64,000 nt of DNA from Phylloscopus collybita (GCA_027886175.1 JAJNNQ010000129.1:806001-870000), one strand, 5' to 3'; numbered from the stretch's first letter, positions 49,690-62,329 are shown. The notes: a model not told the origin generated them from the letters alone. Program-made: numbers and translations.

Positions 49690-52600
49690 ACTTTGGTTTC
49701 CCATGGAAAAGGGGCACCGTTCGTGTCTAATGCTGTCTGCCTGTCACTGGTGTTATGCCTGCTGAAATACCTCACAAATGAGGATATCTCCCAGATGCAA
49801 TATGCCACCAGTTGGAAGTTTGTCTCCTCTTGTAGTGCCAGAGGCCTCCTAGAAAATGACATCAGGAACCTGGGGTGGAGAGTTTGGTTTCCCATGGAAA
49901 TGGGCCACTATTCATGTCTAATTCTGTCTGCCTGCCGCTGGGATTCTGCCTACTAAAATTCCTCTAAAATTCCATACAAATGCGAATATCTCCCAGGTGC
50001 AAACTAACACCAGATGGAAGTTTCTCTGCCCTTATGTTTCCAAAGGCCTCCTACAAACTGCCATCAGAAACCTTAGGGTGGAGACTTTGGTTTCCCATGG
50101 AAAAGGACCACCGTTCCTGTCTAATGCTGTCTGCCTGGCACTGTGGTTATGACTGCTGAAGTTCCATACAAATGAGGATATCTCCCAGATGCAATATGCC
50201 ACCAGATGGAAGTTTGTCTGCTCTTGCAGTGCCAAAGGCCTCCTTTATACTGACATTCGGAACCTGGCGTGGAGACTTTGGTTTCCTATGGAAAAGGCCC
50301 ACCGTTCATGTTTAATGCTCTCTGTCTGCAACTGGGCTTCTGAGTACTAAAATACCACTAAAATTCCATACAAATAAGGACATCTACGAGGTGCGATCCA
50401 CCACGAGATGGAGGTTTGTCTGCCCTTGGAGTGCCAAAGGCCTCCTACAAACTGACAGCAGGAGCCTGGGTTGGAGACTTTGTTTTCCCATGGAAAAGGG
50501 CCACCGTTCGTGTCTAATGCTGTCTGCCTGCCACTGGGCTTCTATCTGCTGAAATTCCATACAAATGTGGATATCTTCCCGATGCAATCAACCACCAGAC
50601 GGAAGTTTTTCTGCCCTTGTACTGTCAATGGCCTACTAAAATCTGACATCGGGAACGTGGTGTGGAGACTTTGGTTTCCCTAGGAAAAGGACCACCGTTC
50701 CTGTCTAATGCTGTCTGCCTGGCACTGTGGTTATGACTGCTGAAGGTCCATACAAATGAGGATATCTCCCAGGAGCAATCTACCACCAGGTGGAAGTTTG
50801 TCTACCCTTGTACTGCCGAAGGCCTCCTAGTAACGGACATCAGGAACGTGGGGTGGAGACTTTGGTTTCCCATAAAAATGGGCCACCGTTCGTGTCTAAA
50901 GCTGTCTGCCTGCCACTGGGGATCTTCGTAATAAAATTCCAATAAAATTCCAGAGAAATGAGGATATCTCCCAGGTGCAATCTACCACCAGATCGAAGTT
51001 TTTCTGCCCTTGTAGTTCCAAACGCCTTCTATAAATTGACATCAGGAACGTGGGGTGGAGACTTTGTTTTCCCATGGAAATGGGCCACCGTTTGTGTCTA
51101 ATGCTATGTGACTGCCACTGGGATTATGCCTAGTAAAATCCCGTACAAATGAGGATAACTCCCAGATAGAGTCTACCACCAGATGAAAGTTTGTCTGCCC
51201 TTGTAATGCCAAAGGCCTCCTACAAACTGACATCAGGATTCTGGAAAGGAGGCTTTGGTTTCCCATGGAAAAGGGGCACCCTTGTTGTTTAATGCTGTCT
51301 CCTTGCCACTGGGCTTATGACTACTGAAATTACATACAAATGAGGATATCTCCCTAACAAAATTTCCCACCAGAAAGAAGTTTGTCTGCCCTTTTAATGC
51401 CAAAGGCCTACTAAAAACTGACATCAGGAGCCTGGTTGGAGACTTTGTTTTCCCATGGAAAAGGGCCACCGTTCCTCTCTAATGCTGTCTGCCTGCCACT
51501 GGGCTTCTACCTGATGAAATTCCATAAAAATGAGGATATCTCAACGATGCAATCAACCACCAGACGGAAGTTTGTCTGCCCTTGTAGTGCCAAAGGCCTC
51601 CTAGAAACGGACATCAGGAACGAGGGGTGGAGATTTTGGTTTTCCATCAAATGGGCCATTTTTCTTGTCTAATGCTGTCTGCCTGCCACGGGGTTTCTTC
51701 CTACTAAAATTCCACTAAAACTCCATAAAAATGAGGATATCTCCCAGGTGCAATCTACAACCAGATGGAAGTTTTTCTGCCCTTATATTGGAAAACGCCT
51801 CCTACAATGAGACATCAGCAACGTGGGGTGGAGATTTTGGTTTCCCATGGAAATGGGCCACTCTTCGTGTCCAATGCTGTCTGCGTGCCACTTGGCTTCT
51901 GCCTTCTGAAATCCCATACAAATGAGCATATCTCGCCGATGCAATCAACCACCAGATGGAAGTTTGTCTGCCCTTTTAATGCCAAAGGCCTCCTACAAAC
52001 TGACATGAGGAGCCTGGGTTGGAGACTTTGGTTTCCCATGGATATTGGCCAGCGTTCGTGTGTAATGCTGTCTGCCTGCCGCTGGACTTCTGCCTACTAA
52101 AATACCACTAAAATTCCATACAAATGGCGATATCTCCCAGGTCCAATCTACCACCAGATGGAAATTTTTCTGCCCTTGTAGTTCCATTTGCCTCTTAATG
52201 ACTGACATCAGGAACGTGGGATGGAGACTTTGGTTTCCCATGGAAAAGGGCACCGTTCGTGTCTAATGCTATCTGCCTGCCACTGGGGTTATGCCTTCTG
52301 AAATTCCACACAAATGAGGATATCTCCCAGGTGCAATCTACCACCAGATGGAAGTTTGTCTGCCCTTGTAGTTCCAAAGCCCTCCTACAAACTGACATCA
52401 GGAACGTGAGGTGGAGACTTTGGTTTCCCATGGAAAAGGTCCATTGTTCGTGTCTAATGCTGTCTGCCTGCCACTGGGCTTCTGCCTGCTGAAATTCCAT
52501 ACAAATGAGGATATCTCCTCGATGCAATCAACCACCAGATGGAACTTTGTCTGCTCTTGTAGTGCCAAAGGCCTCCTACAAACTCACATCAGGAACCTGG

Positions 52601-52809
52601 AGTGGAGACTTTGGTTTCTCATGGAAATGGGCCAGCGTTCGTGTCTAATGACTTTCGTCTGCCACTAGGCTTCTGCCTAATAAAATCCCACTAAAATTCC
52701 ATACAAATGAGGGTGTCTCCCAGGTGCAATCTACCACCAGATGGAAGTTTGTCTGCCTCTGTAGTGCCAAATGCCTCCTAAAAACTGACATCAAGAAGCT
52801 GGGGTGGAG
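49690..52809 (-). repeat. Second HOR, copy 2: 16-mer, 3,120 bp
   Basis: 49,690-52,485 matches 45,975-48,770 at offset 3,715, then 52,450-52,790 matches 49,330-49,670 at offset 3,120. The missing 595 bp equals 191+202+202, three monomers. The deletion joint lies in 52,449-52,487, within the block TAATGCTGTCTGCCTGCCAC shared by both parents. A third copy starts at about 52,804 and is lost after about 52,960. Confidence 0.88.
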
Positions 52810-52960
52810 TCTTTGGTTTCCCATGGAAAAGGGGCACCGTTCGTGTCTAATGCTGTCTGCCTGTCACTGGTGTTATGCCTGCTGAAATACCTCACAAATG
52901 AGGATATCTCCCAGATGCAATATGCCAGCAGTTGGAAGTTTGTCTCCTCCTGTAGTGCCA

Positions 52961-53151
52961 GAGGTCTCCTAAAAACTGACATCAGGAACGTGGGGTGGAG
53001 ACTTTGTTTTTCCATGGATAGAGGCCACCGTTCGTGTCTAATGCTGTCTGCCTGCCAGTGGGCATATGCCTACCAAAGTTCCATACATATGAGGATATCT
53101 CCCAAATGCAATTTCCCACCAGATGAAAGTTTGTCTGCCCTTTTAATGCCA
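52961..53151 (-). repeat. Tandem monomer duplication, copy 1 (191 bp)
   Basis: This monomer and the next (53,152-53,342) read base for base the same, apart from where copy 2 leaves the duplication (AAAGGCC against GAGGTCTCC at its end). Shared private features are GAGGTCTCCTAAAAACTGAC, TTTTTCCATGGATAGAGGCC and CATACATATGAGG. Adjacent monomers elsewhere in this flank are far less alike, so the duplication is very young. Confidence 0.92.
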
Positions 53152-53342
53152 GAGGTCTCCTAAAAACTGACATCAGGAACGTGGGGTGGAGACTTTGTTT
53201 TTCCATGGATAGAGGCCACCGTTCGTGTCTAATGCTGTCTGCCTGCCAGTGGGCATATGCCTACCAAAGTTCCATACATATGAGGATATCTCCCAAATGC
53301 AATTTCCCACCAGATGAAAGTTTGTCTGCCCTTTTAATGCCA
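53152..53342 (-). repeat. Tandem monomer duplication, copy 2 (191 bp)
   Basis: Second copy of 52,961-53,151. A more diverged relative with the same CATACATATGAGG and AGAGGCCACC features is at about 54,749-54,930. Confidence 0.92.
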
Positions 53343-56300
53343 AAGGCCTCCTTCAAACTGACATGAGGAGCCTGGGTTGGAGACTTTGGTTTCCCATGGA
53401 TATTGGCCAGCGTTCGTGTGTAATGCTGTCTGCCTGCCGCTGGACTTCTGCCTACTAAAATTCCACTAAAATTCTATACAAATGAGGATATCTCCCAGGT
53501 GCAATCTACCACCAGATGGAAGTTTGTCTGCCCTTGTAGTTCCAAAGGCCTCCTACAAACTGACATCAGGAACGTGAGGTGGAGACTTTGGTTTCCCATG
53601 GAAAAGGTCCATTGTTCATGTCTAATGCTGTCTGCGTGCCACTGGGCTTCTGCCTGCTGAAATTCCATACAAATGAGGATATCTCCTCGATGCAATCAAC
53701 CACCAGACGGAACTTTGTCTGCCCTTCTAGTGCCAAACGCCTCCTTCAAACTGACATCAGGATCCTGGATTGGAAACTTTGGTTTCCCATGGAAATGGGC
53801 CAGCGTTCGTGTCTAATGATGTGTGCCTGCCACGAGGCTTCTGCCTATTAAAATTCCACTAAAATTCCATACAAATGAGGATGTCTCCCATGTGCAATCT
53901 ACCACCAGATGGAAGTTTGTCTGCCCCTGTAGAGCCAAAGGCTTCCTACAAATTGACATCAGGAACCTGGGGCGGAGACTTTGGTTTCCCATTGAAAAGG
54001 ACCACCGTTCCTGTCTAATGCTGTCTGCCTGGCACTGTGGTTATGACTGCTGAAGTTCAATACAAATGAGGATATCTCCCAGGTGCAATCTACCACCAGG
54101 TGGACGTTTGTTTGCCCTCCTTGTGCCAAAGGCCTCGTAAAAACTGACATCAGGAACGTGGGGTGGAGACTTTGGTTTCCCAAGGTAATGGGCCACCGTT
54201 TGCGGCTAATGCTGCCTGCCAGCCACTGGGCTTATGCCTACTAAAATTCCACTAAAATTCTACACAAATGAGGATATCTCCCAGGTGCAATCTATAACCA
54301 GATGGAAGTTTGTCTGCCCTTGTAGTTCCAAACGCCTCCTAAAAACTGAAATCAGGAACGTGGGTTGGAGACTTTCTTCTCCCATGGAAATGGTCCACCG
54401 TTTGTGTCTAATGCTATGTGCCTGCCACTGGGCTTCTTCCTATTAAAATTCCACTAAAATTCCATAGAAATGAGGATATCACCCAGGTGCAATCTACCAC
54501 CAGATGGAAGTTTCTCTGCCCTTATATTGGAAAACGCCTCCTACAAAGTGACATCAGCAACGTGCGGTGGAGGTTTTGCTTTCCCATGGAAAAGGTCCAT
54601 TGTTCGTGTCTAATGCTGTCTGCCTGTCACTGGGGTTATGCCTGCTGAAATTCCTCACAAATGAAGATATCTCCCAGATGCAATATGCCAGCAGTTGGAA
54701 GTTTGTCTCCACTTGTAGTGCCAGAGGCCTCCTAAAAACCGACATCAGGAACGTGGGTTGGAGACTTTTTTTTTTCCATGGAAAGAGGCCACCGTTCGTG
54801 TCTAATGCTGTCTGCCTGCCAGTGGGCATAAGCCTACCAAAGTTCCATACATATGAGGATATCTCCCAAATGCAATTTCCCACCAGATGGAAGTTTGTCT
54901 GCCCTTGCAGTTCCAAACGCCTCCTAAAAACTGAAATCAGGAACGTGGGTTGGAGACTTTCTTCTCCCATGGAAATGGGCCAGCGTTCGTGTCTAATGAT
55001 GTGTGCCTGCCACTAGGCTTCTGCCTATTAAAATTCCACTAAAATTCCATACAAATGAGGATGTCTCCCAGGTGCAATCTACCACCAGATGGAAGATTGT
55101 GTGCCCATTTAGAGCCAAAGGCTTCTTACAAACTGACATCAGGAACGTGCGGTGGAGACTTTGGTTTCCCATGGAAATGGGCCACCGTTTGTGTATAATG
55201 CTATGTGCCTGCCACTGGGCTTATGCCTAGTAAAATCCCATACAAATGAGGATATCTCCCAGATGGAGTCTACCACCAGTTGAAAGTTTGTCTGCCCTTG
55301 TAATGCCAACGGCCTCCTACAAATTGACATCAGGAATCTGGAAAGGACGCTTTGGTTTCCCATGGAAAAGGGCCACCGTTGGTGTTTAATGCTGTCTGCC
55401 TGCCAGTGGGCATATGCCTACTAAAATTCCCTACAAATGAGGATATCTCCCAAATGCAATTTCCCACCAGATGGAAGTTTGTCTGCCCGTTTAATGCCAA
55501 AGTCCTCCGACAACCTGACATCAGGAATGTGGGATGGAGACTTTGGTTTCCCTAGGAAACGGGCCACTGTTCCTGTCTAATTCTCTCTGCCTTCCGCTGG
55601 GATTCTGCCTACTAAAATTCCACTAAAATTCCATAGAAATGAGGATATCTCCCAGGTGCAATCTACAACCAGATGGAAGTTTCTCTGCCCTTATATTGGA
55701 AAACGCCTCCTACAAAGTGACATTTGCAACATGGGGTGGAGATTTTGGTTTCCCATGGAAAAGGGCCACTCTTTGTGTCTAATGCTGTCTACCTGTCACT
55801 GGGGTTATGCCTGTTGAAATTCCTCACAAATGAGGATATCTCCCCGGTGCAATCAACCACCAGATGGAAGTGTGTCTGCCCTTGTAGTGCCAAAAGCCTC
55901 CTTCAAACTGACATCAGGAACATAGTATGGATAATTTGTTTTTCCATGGAAAAGGGCCACCGTTCCTGTCTAATGCTGTCTGCCTGGCACTGTGGTTATG
56001 ACTGCTGAAGTTCCTCACAAATGAGGATATCTCCCACACGGAATCTACCACCAGTTGGAAGTTTGTCTGCCCTTGTAGTGCCAATGGACTCCTAAAAACT
56101 GACATCAGGAACAAGGGGTGGAGGCATTGTTTTCCCATGGAAATGGACCACCGTTCGTGTCTAATGCTGTCTGCCTGCCACTGGGGTTATGCCTACTAAA
56201 ATTCCACTAAAATTCTATTTAAATGGGGATATCTCCCAGGTGCAATCTACCACCAGATGGAAGTTTTTCTGCCCTTGTAGGTCCTAAGGCCTCCTACAAA

Positions 56301-59300
56301 CTGACATCAGGAACGTGAGATGGAGACTTTCGTTTCCCATGGAAAAGGTCCATTGTTCGTGTCTAATGCTGTCTGCCTGCCAATGGGTTCCTGCCTGCTG
56401 AAATTCCATACAAATGAGGATATCTCCTCGATGCAATCAACCACCAGACGGAACTTTGTCGGCCCTTGTAGTGCCAAAGGCCTCCTACAAACTGACACCA
56501 GGAACCTGGAGTGGAAACTTTGGTTTCCATGGAAAAGGGCCACCGTTCTTCTCTGATGCTGTCTGCTGGCCACTCGGCTTCTGCATACTAAAATTCCAAT
56601 AAAATTCCATACAAATATGGATATCTCCATGATGGAATATACAACGAGATGGAATTTTGTAGACCTTGTAGTCCAAAGGCCTCCTGCAAACTGACATCAG
56701 GAACGTGGGGTGGAGACTTTGGTTTTCCAAGGAAAAGGTCCACCGTTCCTGTCTAATGCTGTCTGCCTGTCACATGGCTTATGGCTGCAAAAATTGCATA
56801 CAAATGAGGATATCTCCCAGGTGCAATCTACCACCAGTTGGAAGTTTTTCTAACCTTGTAGTGCCAAAGGCCTTCTACCAACTGACATCAGAAGACTGGG
56901 GTAGAGACCTTCGTGTCCCATGAAAAAGAGGCACCGTTTGTGTTTTATGCTCTCTGCCGATCATTTGGATTCTGCCTACTAAAATTCCACTAAAATTCCA
57001 TGCAAATGAGGATATCTATCACGTGCAATCTACCACCAGTTGGAAGTTTGTCTACCCTTATAGTGCCAAAAGCCTCGTATAAATTATCATCAGGAATGTG
57101 GGGTGGAGACTTTGGTTTCCCATGAAAAAGCCACCGTTCGTGTCTAATGCTGTCTGCCTGGCACTGGGCTTCTTCCTACTAAAATTTCACTAAAATTCCA
57201 TACAAATGAGGATATCTCCCTGGTTCAATCTACCACCAGATGAAAGTTCCTCTGCCTTTGTAGTGCCAAAAGCCTCGTATAAATTGACATCTTAAACCTA
57301 GGGTGGACACATAGGTTCCCATGGAAAAGGGTCACCGTTCGTGTCTAATGCTGTCTGCCTGCAACTGGGCATATGCCTGCTGAAATTCCATACAACAGAG
57401 GATATCTCCAGGTGGAATCTATCAGCAGATGGAATTTTGTCTGCCCTTGTAGTGCCAAAGGCCTCCTACAAACTGACATCAGGCATGTGATATGAAGACT
57501 TTGGTTTCCCAAGGAAATGGACCACCGTTCGTGTCTAATGCTGTCTGCCAGACACTGGGCTTATGCCTACTAAAATTCCACTAAAATTCTATACAAATCA
57601 GGATATCTCCCAGGTGCAATTTACCACCAGATGGAATTTTGTCTGCCCTTGTAGTTCCAAAGGCCTCCTACAAACTGACATCAGGAACGTGAGGTGGAGA
57701 CTTTGGTTTCCCATGGAAAAGGTCCATTGTTCGTGTCTAATGCTGTCTGCCTGCCACTGGGCTTCTGCCTGCTGAAATTCCATACAAATGAGGGTATCTC
57801 CTCGATTCAATTAACCACAAGACGGAACTTTGTCTGCCCTTGTAGTGCCAAAGGCCTCCTACAAACTGACATCAGGAACCTGGAGTTGAAACTTTGCGTT
57901 CCCTTGGAAATGGGCCAGCGTTCGTGTCTAATGATATGTGCCTGATACTAGGGTTCTGCCTATTAAAATTCCACTAAAATACCATACAAATGAGGATGTC
58001 TCCCAGGTGCAATCTAAACCAGATGGATGTTTCTCTGCCCTTGTAGTGCCAAAGGCCTCCTAAAAACTGACAGCAGGAAAGTGGGGTGAAGACTTTCTTT
58101 TCGCATGGAAATGGGCCACCGTTTGTGTCTAATCCTATGTGCCTGCCACTGGGCTTCTTCCTACTAAAATTCCACTAATATTCCATGGAAATGAGGATAT
58201 CTCCCAGGTGCAATCTACCACCAGATGGAAGTTTTTCTGCCCTTGTAGTTCCAAACACCTCTTACAAACTGACATCAGGAACGTAGGGTGGAGACTTTGG
58301 TTTCCCATGGAAAAGGGCCACAGTTTGTGTCTAATGCTGTCTGCCTGCCCCTGTTGTTACGCCTGCTGAAATTCCTCACAAATGAATATATCTCCCAGAT
58401 GGAGTCTACCACCAGTTGGAAGTTTGTCTGCTCTTGTAGTGCAAAAGTCCTCCTATAAACGGACATAAGGCACGTGGTGTGGAGACTTTGGTTTCCCATG
58501 GAAATGGGCCACCGTTGGTGTTTAATGCTGTCTACTTGCCACTGGGCTTCTGCCTACTTTAATTCCACTAAAATTCCATACAAATGAGGATATCTCCAAG
58601 ACGCAATATGCCACCAGTTGGAAGTTTGTCTGTTCTTGTAGTGCAAAAGCCTCCTAAAAACTGACATCAGGAAGCTGGCCTGGAGATTTTGTTTTCCCCT
58701 GGAAAACGGCCACTATTCATGTCTAATTCTGTGTGCCTGCAGCTGGGATTCTGCGTACTAAAATTCCTCTAAAATTCTATACAAATGGGAATATTTCGCA
58801 GGTGCAATCCTCCCCCAGTTTGAAGTTTCTCTGCCCTTGTAGTGCCAAAGACCTCCTACAAACTGCCATCAGGAACCTAGGGTGGAGACTTTGGTTTCCC
58901 ATGTAAAAGGACCACCGTTCCTGTCTAATGCTGTCTGCCTGTCACTGTGGCTATGACTGCTGCAGTTCCATACAAATGCTGATAAGTCCCAGGTGCAATC
59001 TACCACCAGGTGGAAGTTTGTCTGCCCTTGAAGTGCCAAAGGCCTCCTAAAAATTGACATCAGGAACGTGCGGTGGAGACTTTGTTTTCCCATTGAAATG
59101 GGCCACTCTTTTTGTCTAATGCTATGTGCCTGCCACTGGGCGTATGCCTAGTAAAATTCCATAAAAATGAGGATATCTCCCAGATGGAGTCTACCACCAG
59201 TTGAAAGTTTGTCTGCCCTTGTAATGCAACGGCCTCCTACAAACTGACATCAGGAATCTGGAGAGGACGCTTTGGTTTCCCATGGAAAAGGGCCACCCTT

Positions 59301-61331
59301 GGTATTTAATGCTGTCTCCTTGCCACTGACTTATGACTACTGAAATTACATACAAATGAGGATATCTCCCAGACGCAATATGCCACCAGATGGAAATTTG
59401 TCTGCTCTTGCAGTGCCAAAGGCCTCCTTCAAACTGACATTCGGAACCTCACCTGGAGACTTTGGTTTCCTATAGAAAAGGCCCACCATTCATGTTTAAT
59501 GCTGTCTGTGTGCCATTGGGCTTCTGAGTACTAAAATACCACTAAAATTCCATAGAAATGAGGATATCTCCCAGGTGCAATCTACCACCAGGTGGAAGTT
59601 TGTCAGCCCTTGCAGTGCCAAAAGCCTCCTAAAAACTGACATCAGGAACATAGGATGGATAATTTGTTTTTCCATGGAAAGGGACCACTGTTCGTGTCTA
59701 ATGCTGTCTGCCTGCCAGTGGGCAGAAGCCTACCAAAATTCCCTACAAATGAGGATATCTCCCAAATGCAATTTCCCACCAGATGGAAGTTTGTCTGCCC
59801 TTTTTATGCCAAAGGCCTCCTACAAACTGACATCAGGAGCCTGGGTTGGAGACTTTGTTTTCCCATGGAAAAGGGCCACCGTTCGTGTCTAATGCTATCT
59901 GCCTGCCACTGGGCTTTTACCTGCTGAAATTCCTTACAAATGAGGATATCTCCCCGATGCAATCAGCCACCAGACGGAAGTTTGTTTGCCCTTGTACTGC
60001 CAAAGGCCTCCTAAAACCTGACATCAGGAACGTGGCTTGGAGACTTTGGCTGCCCATGGGAAAAGGGCCACCGTTCATGTCTAATGCTGTCTGCCTGCCA
60101 CTGGGCTTTTACCTGCTGAAATTCCATACAAATGAGGATATCTCCCTGATGCAATCAGCCACCAGACGGAAATTTGTCTACCTTTGTAGTGTCAAAGGCC
60201 TCCTAGAAACGGACATCAGGAACGTGGGGTGGAGACTTTGGTTTCCCATAGAAATGGGCCATTGTTCGTGTCTAATGCTGTCTGCCTGCCATTGTGCTTC
60301 TTCCTACTAAAATTCCACTAAAACTCCATAGAAATGAGGATATCTCCCAGGTGCAATCTACAACCAGATGGAAGTTTCTCTGCCCTTATATTGGAAAACG
60401 CCTCCTACAAAGTGACAGAAGCAACGTGGGGTGGAGATTTTGGTTTCCCATGGAAAAGGGCCACTGTTCGTGTCTAATCCTCTCTGCCTGCCACTGGGGT
60501 TATGCCTGCTGAAATTCCTCACAAATGAGGATATCTCCCAGATGGAATCCACCACCAGTTCGAAATTTGTTTACCATTCTAGTGCCAAAGGCCTCCTAAA
60601 AACTGACATCAGGAACCTGTTGTGGAGACTTTGGTTTCTCATGGAAATGGGCCACCGTTCATGTCTAATAATGTCTGTCGGCCATTGGGCTTCTACCTAC
60701 GAAAATTCCACTGAAATTCCATACAAATGAAGACATCTCCCGGGTGCAGTCTATCGCCAGATATAAGTTTTTCTGCCCTTGTATTTCCAAAGGCCTTCTA
60801 TAAACTGACATGAGGAGCCTGGAGTGGAGACTTTGGTTTCCCATGGATATTGGCCAGCGTTCGTGTGTAAAGCAGTCTGCCTGCCGCTGGATTTTTGCCT
60901 AATTTAATACCACTAAAATTCCATAAAAATGAGGATATCTCCCAGGTGCAATCTACCACGAGATGGAAGTTTTTCTGCCCTTGTACTTCCAAACGCCTCT
61001 TACAAACTAACATCAGGAACGTGGGGTAGAGACTTCGGTTTCCCATTGAAAAGGGTCACCGTTTGTGTCTAATGCAGTCTTCCTGCCACTGGGGTTATGC
61101 CTGCTGAAATTCCTCACAAATGAGGATATCTCCCACACGGAATCTACCACCAGTTGGAAGTTTGTCTGCCCTTGTAGTGCCAAAGGCCTCCTACAAACTG
61201 ACATCAGGCACGTAAGATGGAGACTTTGGGTTCCCAAGGAAATGGACCACCGTTCGTGCCTAATGCTGTCTGCCAGACACTGGGCTTATGCCTACTAAAA
61301 TTCCACTAAAATTCTATACAAATGAGGACTC
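53343..61331 (-). repeat. Diverged satellite A monomers up to the satellite boundary
   Basis: Monomers keep the 191/202-bp period with few long duplications. The m18-like form with ATCTCCTCGATGCAATCAACC recurs at 53,685, 56,422 and, modified, 57,797; the form with TATATTGGAAAACGCCTCC recurs at 54,520, 55,692 and 60,387. A T-run of ten occurs near 54,767. No gene, transposon or unique insert is visible. Confidence 0.85.
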
Positions 61332-61340
61332 TCCCAGCAC
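61326..61340. other. Junction between satellite A and satellite B
   Basis: Satellite A ends in a normal monomer context (ATACAAATGAGGA) and satellite B begins inside the TCCCAGCACAGTGCAGAG block. The bases TCCCAG (61,332-61,337) fit both satellites: A has ATATCTCCCAG, B has ACTGTCCCAGC. The break therefore shows about 6 bp of microhomology and no inserted sequence. Confidence 0.9.
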
Positions 61341-61830
61341 AGTGCAGAGTCCCCGTGGCTAGTTCCTTGAAATACCTTTCCTGGCAGCAGCCCAGAGCTG
61401 TACTGAGTGCAGCAGGTGTCAGGCCGTCTCCTCTCGCCGTGTAGGTGCTTCTGTTTTGTGTTTGCAGCGTGCGGAGAAGCCCGCGTGCTTGCTGCTGCTT
61501 CCAGCAAGCCAAAACGCTTTTGCAGCCACTTTCCTGCCTTTTCCACAACAGCATCACTGTCTAGCTGATTTACAGTTGCCTCTGCGTAGAGCAGCTAGAG
61601 GAGCAGCTCTGCCGGCTTTCCTGTGCTTCTGCATAGCAGAGCTGTCAAGAACAAGAAGCTGCGTTTTGCCGAGAAAGCAGCGCTTCGCGGAACCACAGCC
61701 AGCGGCGTCTTCGGTACAGCCGCAGCTTGTGCGGAGAAGCGAAAGAGAGCCGGGGAAGAACGTGGAAAGCCAAACTCGGTCGCTGCAAGCGGGTGCTGGC
61801 GAACAGCTTCTGGTCACCTTGTAGAAACTG
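61332..61830. repeat. Satellite B unit 1
   Basis: First complete unit, directly at the A/B junction. Diagnostic states are GTCAGGCCGTC, GCGTGCGGAGAAGCC, CAACAGCATCAC, ACAAGAAGC and GGAACCACAGC. Confidence 0.93.
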
Positions 61831-62329
61831 TCCCAGCACAGTGCAGAGTCCCCGTGGCTAGTTCCTTGAAATACCTTTCCTGGCAGCAGCCCAGAGCTGT
61901 ACTGCGTGCAGCAGGTGTCAGGCAGTCTCCTCTCGCCGTGTAGGTGCTTCTGTTTTGTGTTTGCAGCGTGCAGAGAAGCCCGCGTGCTTGCTGCTGCTTC
62001 CAGCAAGCCAAAACGCTTTTGCAGCCACTTTCCTGCCTTTTCCACAACAGGATCACTGTCTAGCTGATTTACAGTTGCCTCTGCGTAGAGCAGCTAGAGG
62101 AGCAGCTCTGCCGGCTTTCCTGTGCTTCTGCATAGCAGAGCTGTCAAGAACAAGAAGCTGCGTTTTGCCGAGAAAGCAGCGCTTCGCGGAACCACAGCCA
62201 GCGGCGTCTTCGGTACAGCCGCAGCTTGTGCGGAGAAGCGAAAGAGAGCCGGGGAAGAACGTGGAAAGCCGAACTCGGTCGCTGCAAGCGGGTGCTGGCG
62301 AACAGCTTCTGGTCACCTTGTAGAAACTG
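61831..62329. repeat. Satellite B unit 2
   Basis: Diagnostic states are GTCAGGCAGTC, GCGTGCAGAGAAGCC, CAACAGGATCAC, ACAAGAAGC and GGAACCACAGC. It alone has TACTGCGTGCAGC where the other units have TACTGAGTGCAGC. Confidence 0.93.

Larger units (their letters stand above)
32638..61331 (-). repeat. Satellite A array, minus orientation
   Basis: Every monomer here is the reverse complement of the 1-32,637 type: conserved blocks read GGAGACTTTGGTTTCCCATGG, CCACCGTTCGTGTCTAATGC, TGTCTGCCTGCCACTGGG, AAATTCCATACAAATGAGG and ATATCTCCCAG. The 202-bp form shows as CTAAAATTCCACTAAAATTCC. Spacing stays at 190-202 bp to 61,331. Neighbouring monomers differ substantially and, outside 45,975-52,809, no multi-monomer period repeats more than locally. 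This points to an older, less homogenised block. I see no unique-sequence gap or inserted element. Confidence 0.95.

Noticed and set aside
1..61331. CENP-B box in the 191-bp monomer
   Set aside because: I looked for the YTTCGTTGGAARCGGGA-like core around TTCGTGTCTAATGC and GCATCGGGG on both strands. Neither has the required TTCG, A and CGGG at the right spacing. A systematic motif scan would settle it.
1..61331. Zinc-finger or other repeat-protein gene suggested by Cys/His/Trp-rich repeated peptides (FVCPCSAKGLL, WRLWFPME)
   Set aside because: Spacing of Cys and His does not match C2H2 fingers, the peptide exists in only short frames with stops between, and both strands give equally regular peptides.
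1..61331. Firm assignment of satellite A to zebra finch Tgut191A
   Set aside because: Only the length matches what I recall; I cannot compare the sequence, so the species assignment is left open.
61554..62045. Satellite B 163-codon minus-strand frame as a protein-coding gene
   Set aside because: It repeats every 499 bp in a tandem array, with overlapping open frames on the other strand and no recognisable domain. It is kept only as an observation.
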